Positions 9,045 through 18,587 are shown, counted from the stretch's first letter. The stretch: DNA of 64,000 nucleotides from Wenjunlia tyrosinilytica (GCF_014646055.1 NZ_BMMS01000020.1:294-64293); one strand, 5' to 3'. Translations and numbers: made by a program. The notes: a model not told the origin generated them from the letters alone.

Positions 9045-10141
9045 TTGATGGGCCTGCCGTTCTGCGACCACAGGTCCTTGAAGTCGAGCTTCGTGGCGTC
9101 GGTGGGTGAGGGGACCGCGGACGCGTTGGCGCGGGTGATGATCGGCATCGGCTTGAGGTAGAAGGACCGGTGGTCCTGCGGCTCCTTGTCGGGATTGATG
9201 TGGCCGGTGGCGGCGGCGTACGCGATCGCCATTCCGAGGCCGCCCTGGGCGGCTCCGGTGGATGGAGTGGTCGCGACGTAGCCGCTGGACGGGTCCTGGA
9301 TCTGATCAATTGCTTCGGCCAGCCCGTCGATCGAAGCGATCTTGACCTGCCCCTTCCGGCCCGCGTTCTTGACGGCTTCCAGCGCGCCGAGCCCCATGGA
9401 GTCATTGGCCGCCCAGATGCCCGTGATCTTGCGGCCGTACTTCGTCAGATAGGTCTGGGTGACGTTCTGGCCCTTGGTGCGGTCCCATCCGGCGGTCTGG
9501 TCGGCGAGCAGGGTGATGCCGGGGTATTCCTTCAGGGCCTTCTTCAGCCCCTGGAAGCGCTCCTGAGCGGGTGCGTTGTCCAGGATTCCCTGCAGAGCCA
9601 CGATGGCTCCCTTGCCTCCCATCGCCTTGAACAGCGCCTTCGCGGTCGCGTAGCCCTGTGGGACACCGTCCACCGACATGTGGGCGGCCCAGTGGGCGGA
9701 TTCGTGCTCCGGGGCCATGCCGTTGGGACGGTTCCACTGGGTGACCAGCCATGCGCCGGACTTGTCGACCGCCTTCACGATCGCCGGCAGCACCGACGAC
9801 TCGTTGGGGTCGACGTTCAGCACGACGCACTTGCCACCCTTGGCCAGGATCGACTGGATCTGGCTCAGCTGCTTGGAGGAGTCGCCGCCGCTGGCGATCC
9901 ACTGGTACTTGCCCTGCACGCCGAGGGACTTCGCGAAGGCACGGGCGCCGGCGTTCACGGCAACGTAGTATTCGTTCTCCAGCCCGCGTCCGGACTGGAC
10001 GAGAGTAACGGCCGACGGCTTGCAATGGCCCGAGTCACTTGCGGCCGTCCCCTTGTCGACCGCACCGCAGGCGGTGAGCGAGGCGGCGAGCGTGGCGACG
10101 GTGACGGACACGCCGGTGACCGCGAGTCGGGTGTGGTACAT
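9041..10141 (-). CDS. periplasmic-binding-protein-type sugar lipoprotein
   Basis: A 366-residue substrate-binding protein of the ribose/galactose class. The N-terminus is a lipoprotein signal ending in ASLTAC, with Cys25 as the likely lipidated residue. The mature part has the type I two-lobe pattern: LENEYYVAVNAGARAFAKSLG, IQSILAKGGKCVVLNVDPN, GIWAANDSMGLGALEA. A strong AGGAGG precedes the ATG. It would capture the ligand outside the membrane and deliver it to the permease pair encoded downstream. The acyl-CoA dehydrogenase gene ends 25 bases upstream, so the importer is cotranscribed with CoA-ester catabolism genes. Confidence 0.9.
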   Translation of the reverse strand: MYHTRLAVTGVSVTVATLAASLTACGAVDKGTAASDSGHCKPSAVTLVQSGRGLENEYYVAVNAGARAFAKSLGVQGKYQWIASGGDSSKQLSQIQSILAKGGKCVVLNVDPNESSVLPAIVKAVDKSGAWLVTQWNRPNGMAPEHESAHWAAHMSVDGVPQGYATAKALFKAMGGKGAIVALQGILDNAPAQERFQGLKKALKEYPGITLLADQTAGWDRTKGQNVTQTYLTKYGRKITGIWAANDSMGLGALEAVKNAGRKGQVKIASIDGLAEAIDQIQDPSSGYVATTPSTGAAQGGLGMAIAYAAATGHINPDKEPQDHRSFYLKPMPIITRANASAVPSPTDATKLDFKDLWSQNGRPIK

Positions 10142-10166
10142 GGTGTCTCCTCCTGGTGATGACCCG

Positions 10167-11327
10167 CTATGCGCGGCGGCGCACGAGGTCGCGGCTGATG
10201 ATGAGGCGTTGTATCTCGCTGGTGCCTTCGTAGATCGTGGTGATGCGCGCGTCGCGGTAGAGCCGCTCGGCCGGTACACCGCGGATGTATCCGGCGCCGC
10301 CGAGGATCTGCACGGCTCGGGAGGTGGTGCGGATACTCGCCTCGGAGGCGAACAGCTTGGCCATCGAGCAAGCGGGGCCCGCAGGGCGCCCGGTGTCGAG
10401 CAGGCGGGCCGCGTCCTCGAGGAGCAGCCTCGCGGCACGGTGGTCCACCGCCATGTCGGCGAGCTGGAACGCGACGGTCTGGAAGGCGGACAGCGGCTCA
10501 CCGAACTGGCGGCGGCTCACCGCGTGTTCGGTCGCGGTGTCCAGCGCCGCCCGGGAGATGCCGTTGGCCAGCGCTCCGATCCCCAGCCGGCCCTTCTCCA
10601 GTACAGAGAGTACGGCGCCGAAGCCGGTGCCCTCCTCTCCCAGCAGCGCGGTGGAGGGGAGCCGGGCGTCGGTGAAGACGAAGCCACCGACGGGCGACGC
10701 CTTCTGCCCCATCTTCTTCTCACGGTAGGCGCGTGCGACGCCGGGGGTGTCCACGTCGACAAGGAACATCGACATGCCGCCGCGTTTGCGCTTGTCGGGG
10801 TCGGTGACCGCCAGGACCAACGCCACGTCGGCCACCGGCGCGTTGTGTATGTAGACCTTCTCGCCGTTGAGGATCCAGTCGGCCCCGTCGCGACGGGCGC
10901 GCGTGGCCAGGGCGCCGAGATCCGACCCGGCGCCGGGCTCGGTCAGCGCATAGCTGCAGCGCGTCCGGCCGCTGATGAGGCCCGGCAGATAGCGGTCCTT
11001 CTGCTCGGGGGTGCCGAAGCCGACCAGCAGCGAGCTCACCAGTTCCACCAGACCGCACTGGTCGGCGACGCTGGCGTAACCGTAGGACAGTTCCTCCATC
11101 ACCGCGACGTAGTCGCCCACGAGGCCACCGGCCCCGCCATCGGCCTCAGCGACGGTGACGCCCATCAGCCCCAGCGCGCCCATCCGGGCGTAGATCTCCT
11201 CAGGGAAGCGCTCGGTGGCGTCGAGCTCCTCGACGATCGGAGTGATCTCCTTCGCCACGAAGTCCCGGACCATGGAGACGAGGGCTTCGCGCTCCGGCGC
11301 GGTGCCGGAGGTCTGGCTCGGTGACAT
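10167..11327 (-). CDS. acyl-CoA dehydrogenase
   Basis: A 386-residue acyl-CoA dehydrogenase, normal length, flavin-dependent. The FAD-binding YALTEPGAGSDLGAL loop is present. The C-terminal block RLYRDARITTIYEGTSEIQR holds the catalytic glutamate (IYEGT) and the QILGGAGYI signature precedes it. It oxidises an acyl-CoA to the 2-enoyl-CoA and hands electrons to ETF. The only ETF sequence nearby is the broken remnant at 5149-5469, so a carrier encoded elsewhere would be needed. GGAGGAG precedes the ATG. It lies 48 bases after the CoA transferase, in the same operon. Confidence 0.92.
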   Translation of the reverse strand: MSPSQTSGTAPEREALVSMVRDFVAKEITPIVEELDATERFPEEIYARMGALGLMGVTVAEADGGAGGLVGDYVAVMEELSYGYASVADQCGLVELVSSLLVGFGTPEQKDRYLPGLISGRTRCSYALTEPGAGSDLGALATRARRDGADWILNGEKVYIHNAPVADVALVLAVTDPDKRKRGGMSMFLVDVDTPGVARAYREKKMGQKASPVGGFVFTDARLPSTALLGEEGTGFGAVLSVLEKGRLGIGALANGISRAALDTATEHAVSRRQFGEPLSAFQTVAFQLADMAVDHRAARLLLEDAARLLDTGRPAGPACSMAKLFASEASIRTTSRAVQILGGAGYIRGVPAERLYRDARITTIYEGTSEIQRLIISRDLVRRRA

Positions 11328-11375
11328 GGGTGGCTCCTCCAGAAGGTACGGCGGCGGACGCTGCCGCTCGGCGGC

Positions 11376-12923
11376 TCAGGGGGTGAAGACCCCTGCGGGC
11401 ATCGGGCGCAGCGCGGGATCGATCGCGGGCGTGAAGTCCATGCGGTCCACAACATCGCGGCGGACGTCGACGCCCGGTGCGACTTCGACCAGTACGGGGC
11501 CTTCGTCCCGCAGCTCGAACACGGCACGCTCGGTCACATAGAGCGCCCGCTGTCCTCTCCGACGCGCGGTGGCGGCGTCGAAGGTGACGTGCGAGACCTC
11601 GTGGACGAACTTGCGCACCTGGCCCTCGGTGGTGATCCGCAGTTCCCCCGGGCGTACCTCCGCCCGCAGGCCCTGGGCCGTGAAGGTGCCGCAGAACACC
11701 ACGGTGTCCGCGGCGTGCGCGATGTCGATGAAGCCTCCCGGCCCAACCACCGATGGCCCCACCTTGCTGACGTTGACGTTCCCGTGCCGGTCGGTCTCAG
11801 CCATGCCGAGCACCGCCACGTCGAGCATCCCGGTCGCGAAGAAGTCGAACTGCGCGAGCGAGGAGACCAGCGCCGCCGGATACCGGCTGAGGCCGAACAG
11901 CACGCCGGTCTCGGGCACACCGCCGACGGCACCCTGCTCGATGGCCAGTTGCACATCGTGCAGCCGGCCCTCTTCGGCAAGGATGTCGACGACTCCGGCG
12001 CTCATGCCGAAGCCGACGTTGAGCACGCATCCGCGCGGCACCTCCCGCGCCGCCCGGCGGGCCACCACATCGCGCGGCCCGGACACGCAGCGGCGGGGCG
12101 CCGGCGGGGCCTGGTCGGGCGGGGCGGACCGGCAGTACGCGGCGTCGAACTCGCCGGCGTACGTCTGCCACTGGCCGGGGCTGACCACACCGATGTCGAC
12201 CAGGGGTCCTGGAACGCTGACCGTCCGGGGATCCTGGGCACCGACCGTGACCAGGCGCTTGACCTGGGCGATGACCCGGCCCCCGCCGCCTCGGGCGGCG
12301 GCGGCGACCGCCTGGCTGTCCAGGGACGCGGCCTCGTCGGCGCAGCTGACATTGCCCAGCTCGTCCATGGAGCTGCCCCGCACCAGCCCGATGTCGACAC
12401 GCAGGGGGCGGTAGTGCAGGTATTCCGTTCCGTCGATGTCCACCAGGGTGACGAGATCGCCGGGAGAGACATCGTTCAGGCGCCCGCCTTGCCGTCGGGG
12501 GTCGACGAAGGTGCCCAGCCCCACCTGGGAGAACACCCCTGGTCTACGGGCTCCGCTCTCGCGCAACAGCGCGGCGATGATCCCGGCGGGCAGCGCGTAA
12601 GCCTCGATGGCACCCATGGCCGCCAGGGTCTGCATGGCCGGGGACCACGACCAGTGGCCGCCGATGACCCGGCGGACGAGGCCCTCGTGGGCGAGCCGGT
12701 TCAGGCCCGTCTTCTTCCCGTCCCCGATGCCCAGACCGTGAACGACGGTCAGGCCGCGGGGGTGTCCGGTCGTGAGGAAGCACCGCTCGATCCCGGCGAG
12801 CACCTCATCGGCTTCCAGGATGCCGCCACCCGATCCGGTCATGGCGAGCGTGGCGCCATCGGGGATGGTGGCCGCCGCCTCGGCGGCGCTCATCATGGCG
12901 GGGCCCGCGTGCGCAACGGTCAT
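11376..12923 (-). CDS. family I acyl-CoA:acetate (propionate-type) CoA transferase
   Basis: A 515-residue single-chain CoA transferase carrying both the alpha and beta halves. The alpha half has IPDGATLAMTGSGGG. The beta half has the active-site block AIEQGAVGGVPETGVLFG, whose first glutamate should form the CoA thioester, and later DRHGNVNVSKVG and VVGPGGFIDIAHAA. It would activate a carboxylic acid, such as the product of the aldehyde dehydrogenase at 15357, by transfer from another acyl-CoA. The ATG overlaps the SDR stop by four bases. Substrate unknown. Confidence 0.9.
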   Translation of the reverse strand: MTVAHAGPAMMSAAEAAATIPDGATLAMTGSGGGILEADEVLAGIERCFLTTGHPRGLTVVHGLGIGDGKKTGLNRLAHEGLVRRVIGGHWSWSPAMQTLAAMGAIEAYALPAGIIAALLRESGARRPGVFSQVGLGTFVDPRRQGGRLNDVSPGDLVTLVDIDGTEYLHYRPLRVDIGLVRGSSMDELGNVSCADEAASLDSQAVAAAARGGGGRVIAQVKRLVTVGAQDPRTVSVPGPLVDIGVVSPGQWQTYAGEFDAAYCRSAPPDQAPPAPRRCVSGPRDVVARRAAREVPRGCVLNVGFGMSAGVVDILAEEGRLHDVQLAIEQGAVGGVPETGVLFGLSRYPAALVSSLAQFDFFATGMLDVAVLGMAETDRHGNVNVSKVGPSVVGPGGFIDIAHAADTVVFCGTFTAQGLRAEVRPGELRITTEGQVRKFVHEVSHVTFDAATARRRGQRALYVTERAVFELRDEGPVLVEVAPGVDVRRDVVDRMDFTPAIDPALRPMPAGVFTP

Positions 12924-13678
12924 GCGACGCTCATCCCTCCGTCGACGGTGACGACCGATCCGGTCGCGAACGACGAGGTGTCCCCGGCCAGGAAGGCGAT
13001 GGCCGCCGCGATCTCGCTCGGCTCGGCCAGCCGGTTGAGCAGTTGGCGCCCTTCCAGGTAGCTGCGGTAGGCCACTGGGTCGGCGATGTCCGCCGCGATC
13101 TTCGCGAAATACGGGGAGTCAGTGGTGCCGGGCGCGACCGCGTTGACGCGCACGCCGGCCCCTGCGTGGTCCACCGCCATCGCCCGGGTGAGGCCGAGGA
13201 CCGCGGATTTGGTGGCACAGTACGCCGCCCGCCGTGCCATGCCGATCTGGCCGGCCACCGAGGCGACGTTGACCACCGATCCCGAGCCCTGGGCGACCAT
13301 CCGTGGCAGGACCGCCCGGCAGCCGAGGAAGACACCGGTGACATTGGTGGCGAACAGGGCCTCCCAGGCGTGCAGATCGGTCTCCAGGACCGTCCCTTGG
13401 ATGCCGTAGCCCGCGTTGTTGACCAGGACGTCGACGCCACCGAGCCGGTCGATCTCGTCGATCACCTGTTCCCAGGCGGCCGGGTCGGCCACGTCGCCGG
13501 CCACGACGGTGACGGGCCACCCGTGCGATCCGGCCTCCTGGGTCAGCGCGCCGCATTCGCTTCTGTTCTTCGCCAGCACCACCTGCCGGGCGCCCTCGCC
13601 CGCGAACAGGCGCACCGTCGCCAGGCCGATGCCGGAGGTACCACCGGTGACTACGCACACCTTGTCATTCAGCGTCAT
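12920..13678 (-). CDS. short-chain dehydrogenase/reductase
   Basis: A 252-residue classical SDR. The cofactor loop is VVTGGTSGIGLATVRLFA and the structural VLVNNAGYGIQG motif follows. The catalytic serine lies in VASVAGQIGMARRAAYCATK, with Tyr and Lys in YCATK. The tail ASFATGSVVTVDGG-type ending is intact. It is the first gene of the minus-strand operon that runs through the CoA transferase, the acyl-CoA dehydrogenase and the importer. A LacI-type palindrome lies immediately upstream of its ribosome site (GGGAGG). It could act as a 3-hydroxyacyl-CoA or polyol dehydrogenase; sequence alone does not decide. Confidence 0.9.
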   Translation of the reverse strand: MTLNDKVCVVTGGTSGIGLATVRLFAGEGARQVVLAKNRSECGALTQEAGSHGWPVTVVAGDVADPAAWEQVIDEIDRLGGVDVLVNNAGYGIQGTVLETDLHAWEALFATNVTGVFLGCRAVLPRMVAQGSGSVVNVASVAGQIGMARRAAYCATKSAVLGLTRAMAVDHAGAGVRVNAVAPGTTDSPYFAKIAADIADPVAYRSYLEGRQLLNRLAEPSEIAAAIAFLAGDTSSFATGSVVTVDGGMSVA

Positions 13679-13690
13679 TGTCGCCTCCCA

Positions 13691-13703
13691 GGAAACGCTT
13701 TCT
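13691..13703. promoter_or_regulatory. LacI-type operator 1 (upstream of SDR operon)
   Basis: GGAAACGCTTTCT on the plus strand, a near-perfect palindrome of the GAAA-CG-TTTC kind bound by LacI/GalR regulators. It lies 12-24 bases before the SDR start codon, just ahead of the ribosome site, where a bound repressor would block transcription or elongation. The regulator gene is adjacent. Confidence 0.6.
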
Positions 13704-13743
13704 AACAGTGCTCCTGGGTGCCGGTCAACGGGTTTGGCACGGC

Positions 13744-13759
13744 GAGATAGCGTTTTCTC
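13744..13759. promoter_or_regulatory. LacI-type operator 2
   Basis: GAGATAGCGTTTTCTC, a second palindrome of the same kind about 50 bases upstream of operator 1. The paired spacing suggests cooperative or looping binding by a dimeric regulator. Assignment to the neighbouring LacI protein is inferred from position and similarity only. Confidence 0.5.
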
Positions 13760-14056
13760 GCGATGAGGCTCGGGATCGACTGCCCGCCGTCCCGGCATGC
13801 CGGGCCCGGCGCGAACCGACGGGGAAGGAGCGCTCGGCCCAGATGGTCTCGCCGTTGCGCGTGGAGCACGCCCCAGCGCCGGTGAGCCGCGCCACGGGCA
13901 GCGGCCCGCGGCCGCCCTCATCGAACGTAGGGGCACGGCGCAGGCGCGGGGCGGATGTGGTGGCGGCGGCGTCGGGCACCTGACCGATCAGGCTCCGCCC
14001 GGTGGCCGTGGCGGCGACCCGACGCCCCGCCCCACGGATCCCGCGCCGACTGCCTC

Positions 14057-15064
14057 TCAGACGCGCGAACGCGACGTCCTGGCCGGGCCGGTGGAGGCAC
14101 GGTGGACAAACGCGGCTCGCAGCAACGGCGGCTGCTCGATCCGCTCGCCGCGCAGGCTGGCTTCGAACATCGCCCACGCCAGTTCGCCCAGGGCCGCCTT
14201 GGGGCTGACGATCGTGGTCAGGGGAGGGTCGGCGAAACGCGCCAGTGAGACATCGTCGAAGCCGGTCACCGAGATGTCCGCGGGTGTCCTCAGACCGAGC
14301 TCGCGCAACCGGGCGATGGCCCCCAGGGCCGCCAGGTCGTTGAAGGCGATCAGCGCGGTGGGGTCATGGCTGAGTGCTTCGTCGGTCGCCTCGAAGCCGG
14401 CCTCTATGGTTCCGTCCGCGGCGACCATGACCGGGTCGAGTCCGAGTATGCGCGCCTGTTGCACCGCCCTCCACCGCTCGCGGTTCTGCCACGCGCTCGG
14501 CGAGCCGGCGAGATAGACCACACGGCGGTGGCCCAGGGACGCCAGATGCTGACACAGTTCGAGCATGGCGGAGAAGTTGTCGACCGCGACCATGGGCAGA
14601 TCCACCCCGAGCTCTACGCGGTTGACCAGCACGGTGGGGACTTTGCGGGCCGCCAGGTCGCGCAGACCGTCGATGTCCATCCTGGCCGACAGCAGCAGAA
14701 GCCCATCGACCCGGGAGAGCACGTCGAGGCTCACGCCCAGTTCCTCCCCGGGCTCCCGCCATTCCGTGACGAGCATGCGGTACTGCTCGCGTGACGCTCC
14801 TACGTAGGTGGCCTTGATGATGTCGTTGAAGTAGGGATTGGACAGATCCGGCAGGACGACACCCACACTCCGGTGCATTCCCGAGGCGAGCCCCTGGGCG
14901 GCCCCGTTGGGCCGGTACTCGAGCTCCTGCATGGCCCATCGCACCCGCTCGGCCATGTCGGAGTTGACCGTATGCGACCCACTCATGACCCGTGACACCG
15001 TGGCAACCGATACGCCGGCGGCGTCTGCTACGTCCCTGATCGTGACGCGACGCCGCTCCTTCAC
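14057..15064 (-). CDS. LacI-family transcriptional regulator
   Basis: A 335-residue LacI/GalR regulator. The N-terminal helix-turn-helix reads VTIRDVADAAGVSVATVSRV, followed by the hinge LEYRPNGAAQGLASG. The rest is a periplasmic-binding-protein-like effector domain with RSVGVVLPDLSNPYFNDII and ISVTGFDDVSLARFADPPLT. It sits between the two halves of the catabolic regulon and faces away from the aldehyde dehydrogenase. It probably represses the SDR/importer operon, the ALDH-GMC operon and the DUF993 operon until a sugar-like inducer binds. Confidence 0.92.
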   Translation of the reverse strand: MKERRRVTIRDVADAAGVSVATVSRVMSGSHTVNSDMAERVRWAMQELEYRPNGAAQGLASGMHRSVGVVLPDLSNPYFNDIIKATYVGASREQYRMLVTEWREPGEELGVSLDVLSRVDGLLLLSARMDIDGLRDLAARKVPTVLVNRVELGVDLPMVAVDNFSAMLELCQHLASLGHRRVVYLAGSPSAWQNRERWRAVQQARILGLDPVMVAADGTIEAGFEATDEALSHDPTALIAFNDLAALGAIARLRELGLRTPADISVTGFDDVSLARFADPPLTTIVSPKAALGELAWAMFEASLRGERIEQPPLLRAAFVHRASTGPARTSRSRV

Positions 15065-15243
15065 CTACGCCTCCACATCACTCCCCGCCAGGGAGTCCCA
15101 CCTTGCCCCACGCCGACCGATCGGCACGTCCTGGCGATCCTGGCACATCTCATCGTGCGGACCCACTTCCGAGTTCATGGGCGTTCCCGCCCCCCCATGA
15201 AGCGCTGCCCCGCACCGGTTCCGGAACCCCGTCGACACTAGCG

Positions 15244-15257
15244 AGAAAACGCTTCCT
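15244..15257. promoter_or_regulatory. LacI-type operator 3 (divergent LacI/ALDH region)
   Basis: AGAAAACGCTTCCT lies in the 292-base divergent gap (15065-15356) between the regulator gene and the aldehyde dehydrogenase, 100 bases before the ALDH start. It shares the AAAACGCTT core with operator 2 read on the other strand. It would allow autoregulation and control of the plus-strand operon. Confidence 0.5.
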
Positions 15258-15356
15258 GGACCCTGCACACACTTTCTTCTTGTTAGCAGCTTATGCCGCT
15301 GTTAGCGTATCGCTCATCTGACGAGACACTGTGGTAACCGCTCTCTTGGAGGCTCC

Positions 15357-16865
15357 ATGGTAGCCCCGACTACCGAGCGCGCCGTCCGTACGTACGGCGT
15401 CTTCATCGACGGCGAGGAGACTCAGCCGACGGCGGAGCTCATGGCCCGCGAGAACCCCGGCACCCAGAAAGTGGTCGCCCGGTTCACCCGGGGCGATGCC
15501 AGCGAGGCTCAGGCAGCCGTCACCTCGGCCCGCCGCGCGTTCGACAAGGGTGACTGGCCGAGCCGCTCGGGGGCGGAGCGCGCCGCGGTGCTCCGTGCCC
15601 TGGCCTCCCTCATGCGCCGCGACCAGGAGCCACTGGCCGGCATCGACGCCGAGGAATCGGGCAAGCCCATCCGGCTCGCCCGCGGTGACGTCGCCGCCGG
15701 TATCGCGCTCACCGAGTACGCGGCCGCTCTGGCGATGACCAGCCACGGTGAAGTACACACCCATCTCGGGCCGGACTTCACCGGGCTCGTCACCCGTGAA
15801 CCGTGCGGAGTCGTCGCCATGATCACCCCGTGGAACTTTCCGCTGTTGCTGCTCATGCAGAAGCTCCCGTTCGCCCTGGCGGCCGGCTGCACCGCCGTAT
15901 GCAAGCCGTCGGAGCTGACCTCGGGCAGTACGCTGGAGATCGCGAAGCTGGCGACCGAGGCGGGCCTGCCGGACGGCGTCTTCAACGTCGTCACCGGGCC
16001 CGGGGCGACGGTGGGAAACCATCTGGCGCGGTCGAGTGACGTGGATCTGCTGTCGTTCACCGGCAGCACCGCGGTGGGACGTTCGGTCGTCGAGGCGTCC
16101 TCCGGCAACGTCAAGCGACTCTCCCTGGAGCTTGGCGGCAAGGCGGCCAGCATCGTGTTTCCTGACGCCGATCTCGAGGACGCGGTCGACGGCGTGCTCT
16201 TCGCGGTGCTGTTCAATCAGGGCGAGTGCTGTGTCTCCGGAGCGCGCCTCCTGGTCCACCAGGACGTCGCCGACCGCTTCGTCGCAGCCCTGGTGGACCG
16301 TGTCAGCAGGCTGCGCGTGGGGGCGCCGCTCGACGAGGACGCCGATATCGGCGCCATGATCCACTCCGCTCACCTGGACAAGGTCCTCGAGTACATAGGC
16401 GGCGCGGAAGCCGAGGGTGCTCGAGTGGTGGCCGGAGGCACACGGCTCACCAGCGGCGCCTTCGCCGCGGGCCACTTCATGGCCCCCACGATCATCGACC
16501 AGGTGTCGCCCACGTCGCGCCTGTTCAACGAGGAAGTCTTCGGACCGGTCCTGGCCATCAGCCGATTCCGCACCGAAGAGGAGGCGGTCGAACTCGCAAA
16601 CTCCGTCGAGTACGGGCTCGCGAACTCCGTATGGAGCAAGAACATCGATACCGCCCTGTCCTTGGGCAGGCGGTTGCGCAGCGGCACGGTCTGGGTGAAC
16701 ACCACCATCGACGGCGCGCCCCAGCTCCCCTGCGGTGGCGTCAAGAACAGCGGCTACGGCCGTGAGATGGGACAGGCCGGTTTCGAGGAGTTCACCGAGC
16801 TGAAGACCATCCAGATCCGCTCGGGCAAGCGCACGCCGTTCTTCCGCGACGGGTGCGCGCACTAG
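15357..16865 (+). CDS. NAD(P)-dependent aldehyde dehydrogenase
   Basis: A 502-residue aldehyde dehydrogenase of normal length. The general-base glutamate is Glu258 in SLELGGK, and the nucleophile is in NQGECCVSGARLLV (Cys291/Cys292; alignment favours the second). MITPWNFPLLLLMQKL, SFTGSTAVGRSV and EEVFGPVLAISRF are the other family landmarks. It oxidises an aldehyde to the acid. The GMC oxidoreductase follows by about 110 bases on the same strand, so the pair could run alcohol to aldehyde to acid. Divergent from the LacI gene, with an operator-like site between. Confidence 0.93.
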   Translation: MVAPTTERAVRTYGVFIDGEETQPTAELMARENPGTQKVVARFTRGDASEAQAAVTSARRAFDKGDWPSRSGAERAAVLRALASLMRRDQEPLAGIDAEESGKPIRLARGDVAAGIALTEYAAALAMTSHGEVHTHLGPDFTGLVTREPCGVVAMITPWNFPLLLLMQKLPFALAAGCTAVCKPSELTSGSTLEIAKLATEAGLPDGVFNVVTGPGATVGNHLARSSDVDLLSFTGSTAVGRSVVEASSGNVKRLSLELGGKAASIVFPDADLEDAVDGVLFAVLFNQGECCVSGARLLVHQDVADRFVAALVDRVSRLRVGAPLDEDADIGAMIHSAHLDKVLEYIGGAEAEGARVVAGGTRLTSGAFAAGHFMAPTIIDQVSPTSRLFNEEVFGPVLAISRFRTEEEAVELANSVEYGLANSVWSKNIDTALSLGRRLRSGTVWVNTTIDGAPQLPCGGVKNSGYGREMGQAGFEEFTELKTIQIRSGKRTPFFRDGCAH

Positions 16866-16906
16866 GACGAGCGGGCCGCGGCTCGCCGAAATCAGGACCG
16901 AGACAT

Positions 16907-16954
16907 CCGGCCGCCCACTCGTGCCGCTCCGCATGAGCGTCTTCGGGCGGCCGG
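16907..16954. repeat. inverted repeat between ALDH and GMC genes
   Basis: CCGGCCGCCC at 16907-16916 is matched by its exact reverse complement GGGCGGCCGG at 16945-16954, with a 28-base loop. It ends shortly before the GMC ribosome site. It may attenuate readthrough or stabilise one end of the transcript. No T-run follows it. Confidence 0.5.
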
Positions 16955-16973
16955 GGAACCCCAGGAGTGCTTT

Positions 16974-18587
16974 GTGGCTCAGCAGGACGACTCGTTCGAC
17001 TATGTGATCGCGGGCGGAGGTACGGCCGGATGTGTCCTGGCCAACCGCCTCAGCGCGGATGTCTCCGTGAGGGTGCTGCTCCTTGAAGCGGGGCGTTCCG
17101 ACCGGCACCCGCTCATCCACGTACCGGCCGGATTCGCCAGACTCACGGCGGGCCCGTACCAGTGGGGCTTCGTCAGCCAGCCCCAGAAACACTGCGAAGG
17201 ACGGGAGATACCCCTGGCCCAGGGCAAGGTCATCGGCGGTGGCGGCTCGATCAACGCGCAGGTGTTCACCCGCGGCGTCGCCCAGGACTACGACGAGTGG
17301 GCGAGTGTCCACGGCTGCGAGGGATGGTCCGCCAAGGAGGTACGGAAGTACTTCGTTCGGTCGGAGCGCAACGAGCGGCTGTCGGGGCCGCTGCATGGCG
17401 CCGAAGGCCCTCTCTCGGTGTCCGACGTGGTCAATCCGCACCCCCTGTCCAAGGCCTTCGTGCGGGCGGGTCAGGAGTTCGGGTTGCCTTACAACAGCGA
17501 CTTCAACGGCAACGAGCAGTACGGCGTCGGGTTCTACCAGACGACCACCCGCGACGCGCGGCGTTGCAGTGCCGCCGTCGGCTATCTCCGCCCCGCCCGC
17601 CATCGCAGGAACCTTGTGGTCAGGACGGGCGCCATGGTCAGGCGTGTGGTCACCGACCACGGCCGTGCCACCGGAATCGAAACCCTCGAGGGCGGTACCA
17701 CCCGGCGGTACACCGCGCGCCGCGAGGTGATCGTAGCCGCGGGCGCCTTCGGCTCCCCGAAGGTTCTGCAGCTGTCAGGCATCGGTGACCCCGCGGATCT
17801 GAGGCAGGCGGGGATCGAGGTCGTGCACGCGTTGCCCGGCGTCGGCAAGAACCTCCAGGACCACTGCGACCTCGACATCATCTACGAACTGACCTCGTAT
17901 CAGAGCATGGACCGCTACGCACGGCCACTGCCCGCCACCGCTGTGGCCGCCGTGCAGTACGCCGCCTTCCGCCGGGGGCCGCTGGCATCGACCGTCGTGG
18001 AGGCGGGTGGCTTCGCTTACGGCGGCGAGGAGGAGCCGACACCTGACCTGCAGTTCCACTTCCTGCCGGCTGCCGGGGTCGAGGCGGGGATCGCCGCGGT
18101 GCGGCCCGGCTTCGGCTGCACCCTGAACTCCTACTTCCTCAGGCCACGCAGCCGTGGCACTGTGCGGGTGGCCGGCCCCGACCCGCGTCAGGCGCCGCTC
18201 ATCGACCCCAACTACCTGGCCGATGACTACGACCTCGAAATGGCGATCGAGGGGGTTCGGCAGAGCCGCCAGATCATGGAACAGCCGTCCATGGCGTCCT
18301 CCATCAAGGCGGAACACCTCGCGGGAGGCCGTCCGGTGCGTACGAAGGACGACTACGTCGCCTTCGTACGCCGGCACGGCAGGACCTCGTACCATCCGGT
18401 CGGCACCTGTGCCATGGGCGTCTCGGACCAGTCGGTGGTCTCGCCCCGCCTGAAGGTGCACGGTTTGGAGGGGCTGCGCGTGGTGGACTCCTCGGTCATG
18501 CCTCGCATCGTCAGCTCCAACACCCAGGCCCCGACCGTTATGATCGCGGAGCATGCCTCGGACATGATCGTCGAAGACGCCCGCTGA
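16974..18587 (+). CDS. GMC-family FAD-dependent alcohol oxidoreductase (choline dehydrogenase-like)
   Basis: A 537-residue GMC oxidoreductase. The FAD Rossmann motif is FDYVIAGGGTAGCVLANRLS near residue 8. GKVIGGGGSINAQVFTRG and GAFGSPKVLQLSGIGDPADL are the two GMC signatures. The C-terminal catalytic pair is His in SYHPVGTCAMG and Asn in SSNTQAPTVMIAEHAS. It starts at GTG with AGGAG 8 bases upstream. It would oxidise a primary alcohol or sugar hydroxyl. No export signal is seen, so it is probably cytosolic. It is likely transcribed with the ALDH. Confidence 0.92.
   Translation: MAQQDDSFDYVIAGGGTAGCVLANRLSADVSVRVLLLEAGRSDRHPLIHVPAGFARLTAGPYQWGFVSQPQKHCEGREIPLAQGKVIGGGGSINAQVFTRGVAQDYDEWASVHGCEGWSAKEVRKYFVRSERNERLSGPLHGAEGPLSVSDVVNPHPLSKAFVRAGQEFGLPYNSDFNGNEQYGVGFYQTTTRDARRCSAAVGYLRPARHRRNLVVRTGAMVRRVVTDHGRATGIETLEGGTTRRYTARREVIVAAGAFGSPKVLQLSGIGDPADLRQAGIEVVHALPGVGKNLQDHCDLDIIYELTSYQSMDRYARPLPATAVAAVQYAAFRRGPLASTVVEAGGFAYGGEEEPTPDLQFHFLPAAGVEAGIAAVRPGFGCTLNSYFLRPRSRGTVRVAGPDPRQAPLIDPNYLADDYDLEMAIEGVRQSRQIMEQPSMASSIKAEHLAGGRPVRTKDDYVAFVRRHGRTSYHPVGTCAMGVSDQSVVSPRLKVHGLEGLRVVDSSVMPRIVSSNTQAPTVMIAEHASDMIVEDAR

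Larger units (their letters stand above)
13679..14056. other. regulatory gap between SDR operon and LacI gene
   Basis: A 378-base gap between two minus-strand genes. It holds two LacI-type operator-like palindromes close to the SDR start (see separate entries) and presumably the operon promoter. I see no gene. The remainder towards the LacI stop shows nothing recognisable. Confidence 0.5.

Noticed and set aside
15291-17660. 789-codon minus-strand open frame opposite the ALDH and GMC genes
   Set aside because: The plus-strand proteins have complete catalytic motifs. The antisense frame has none and no ribosome site.
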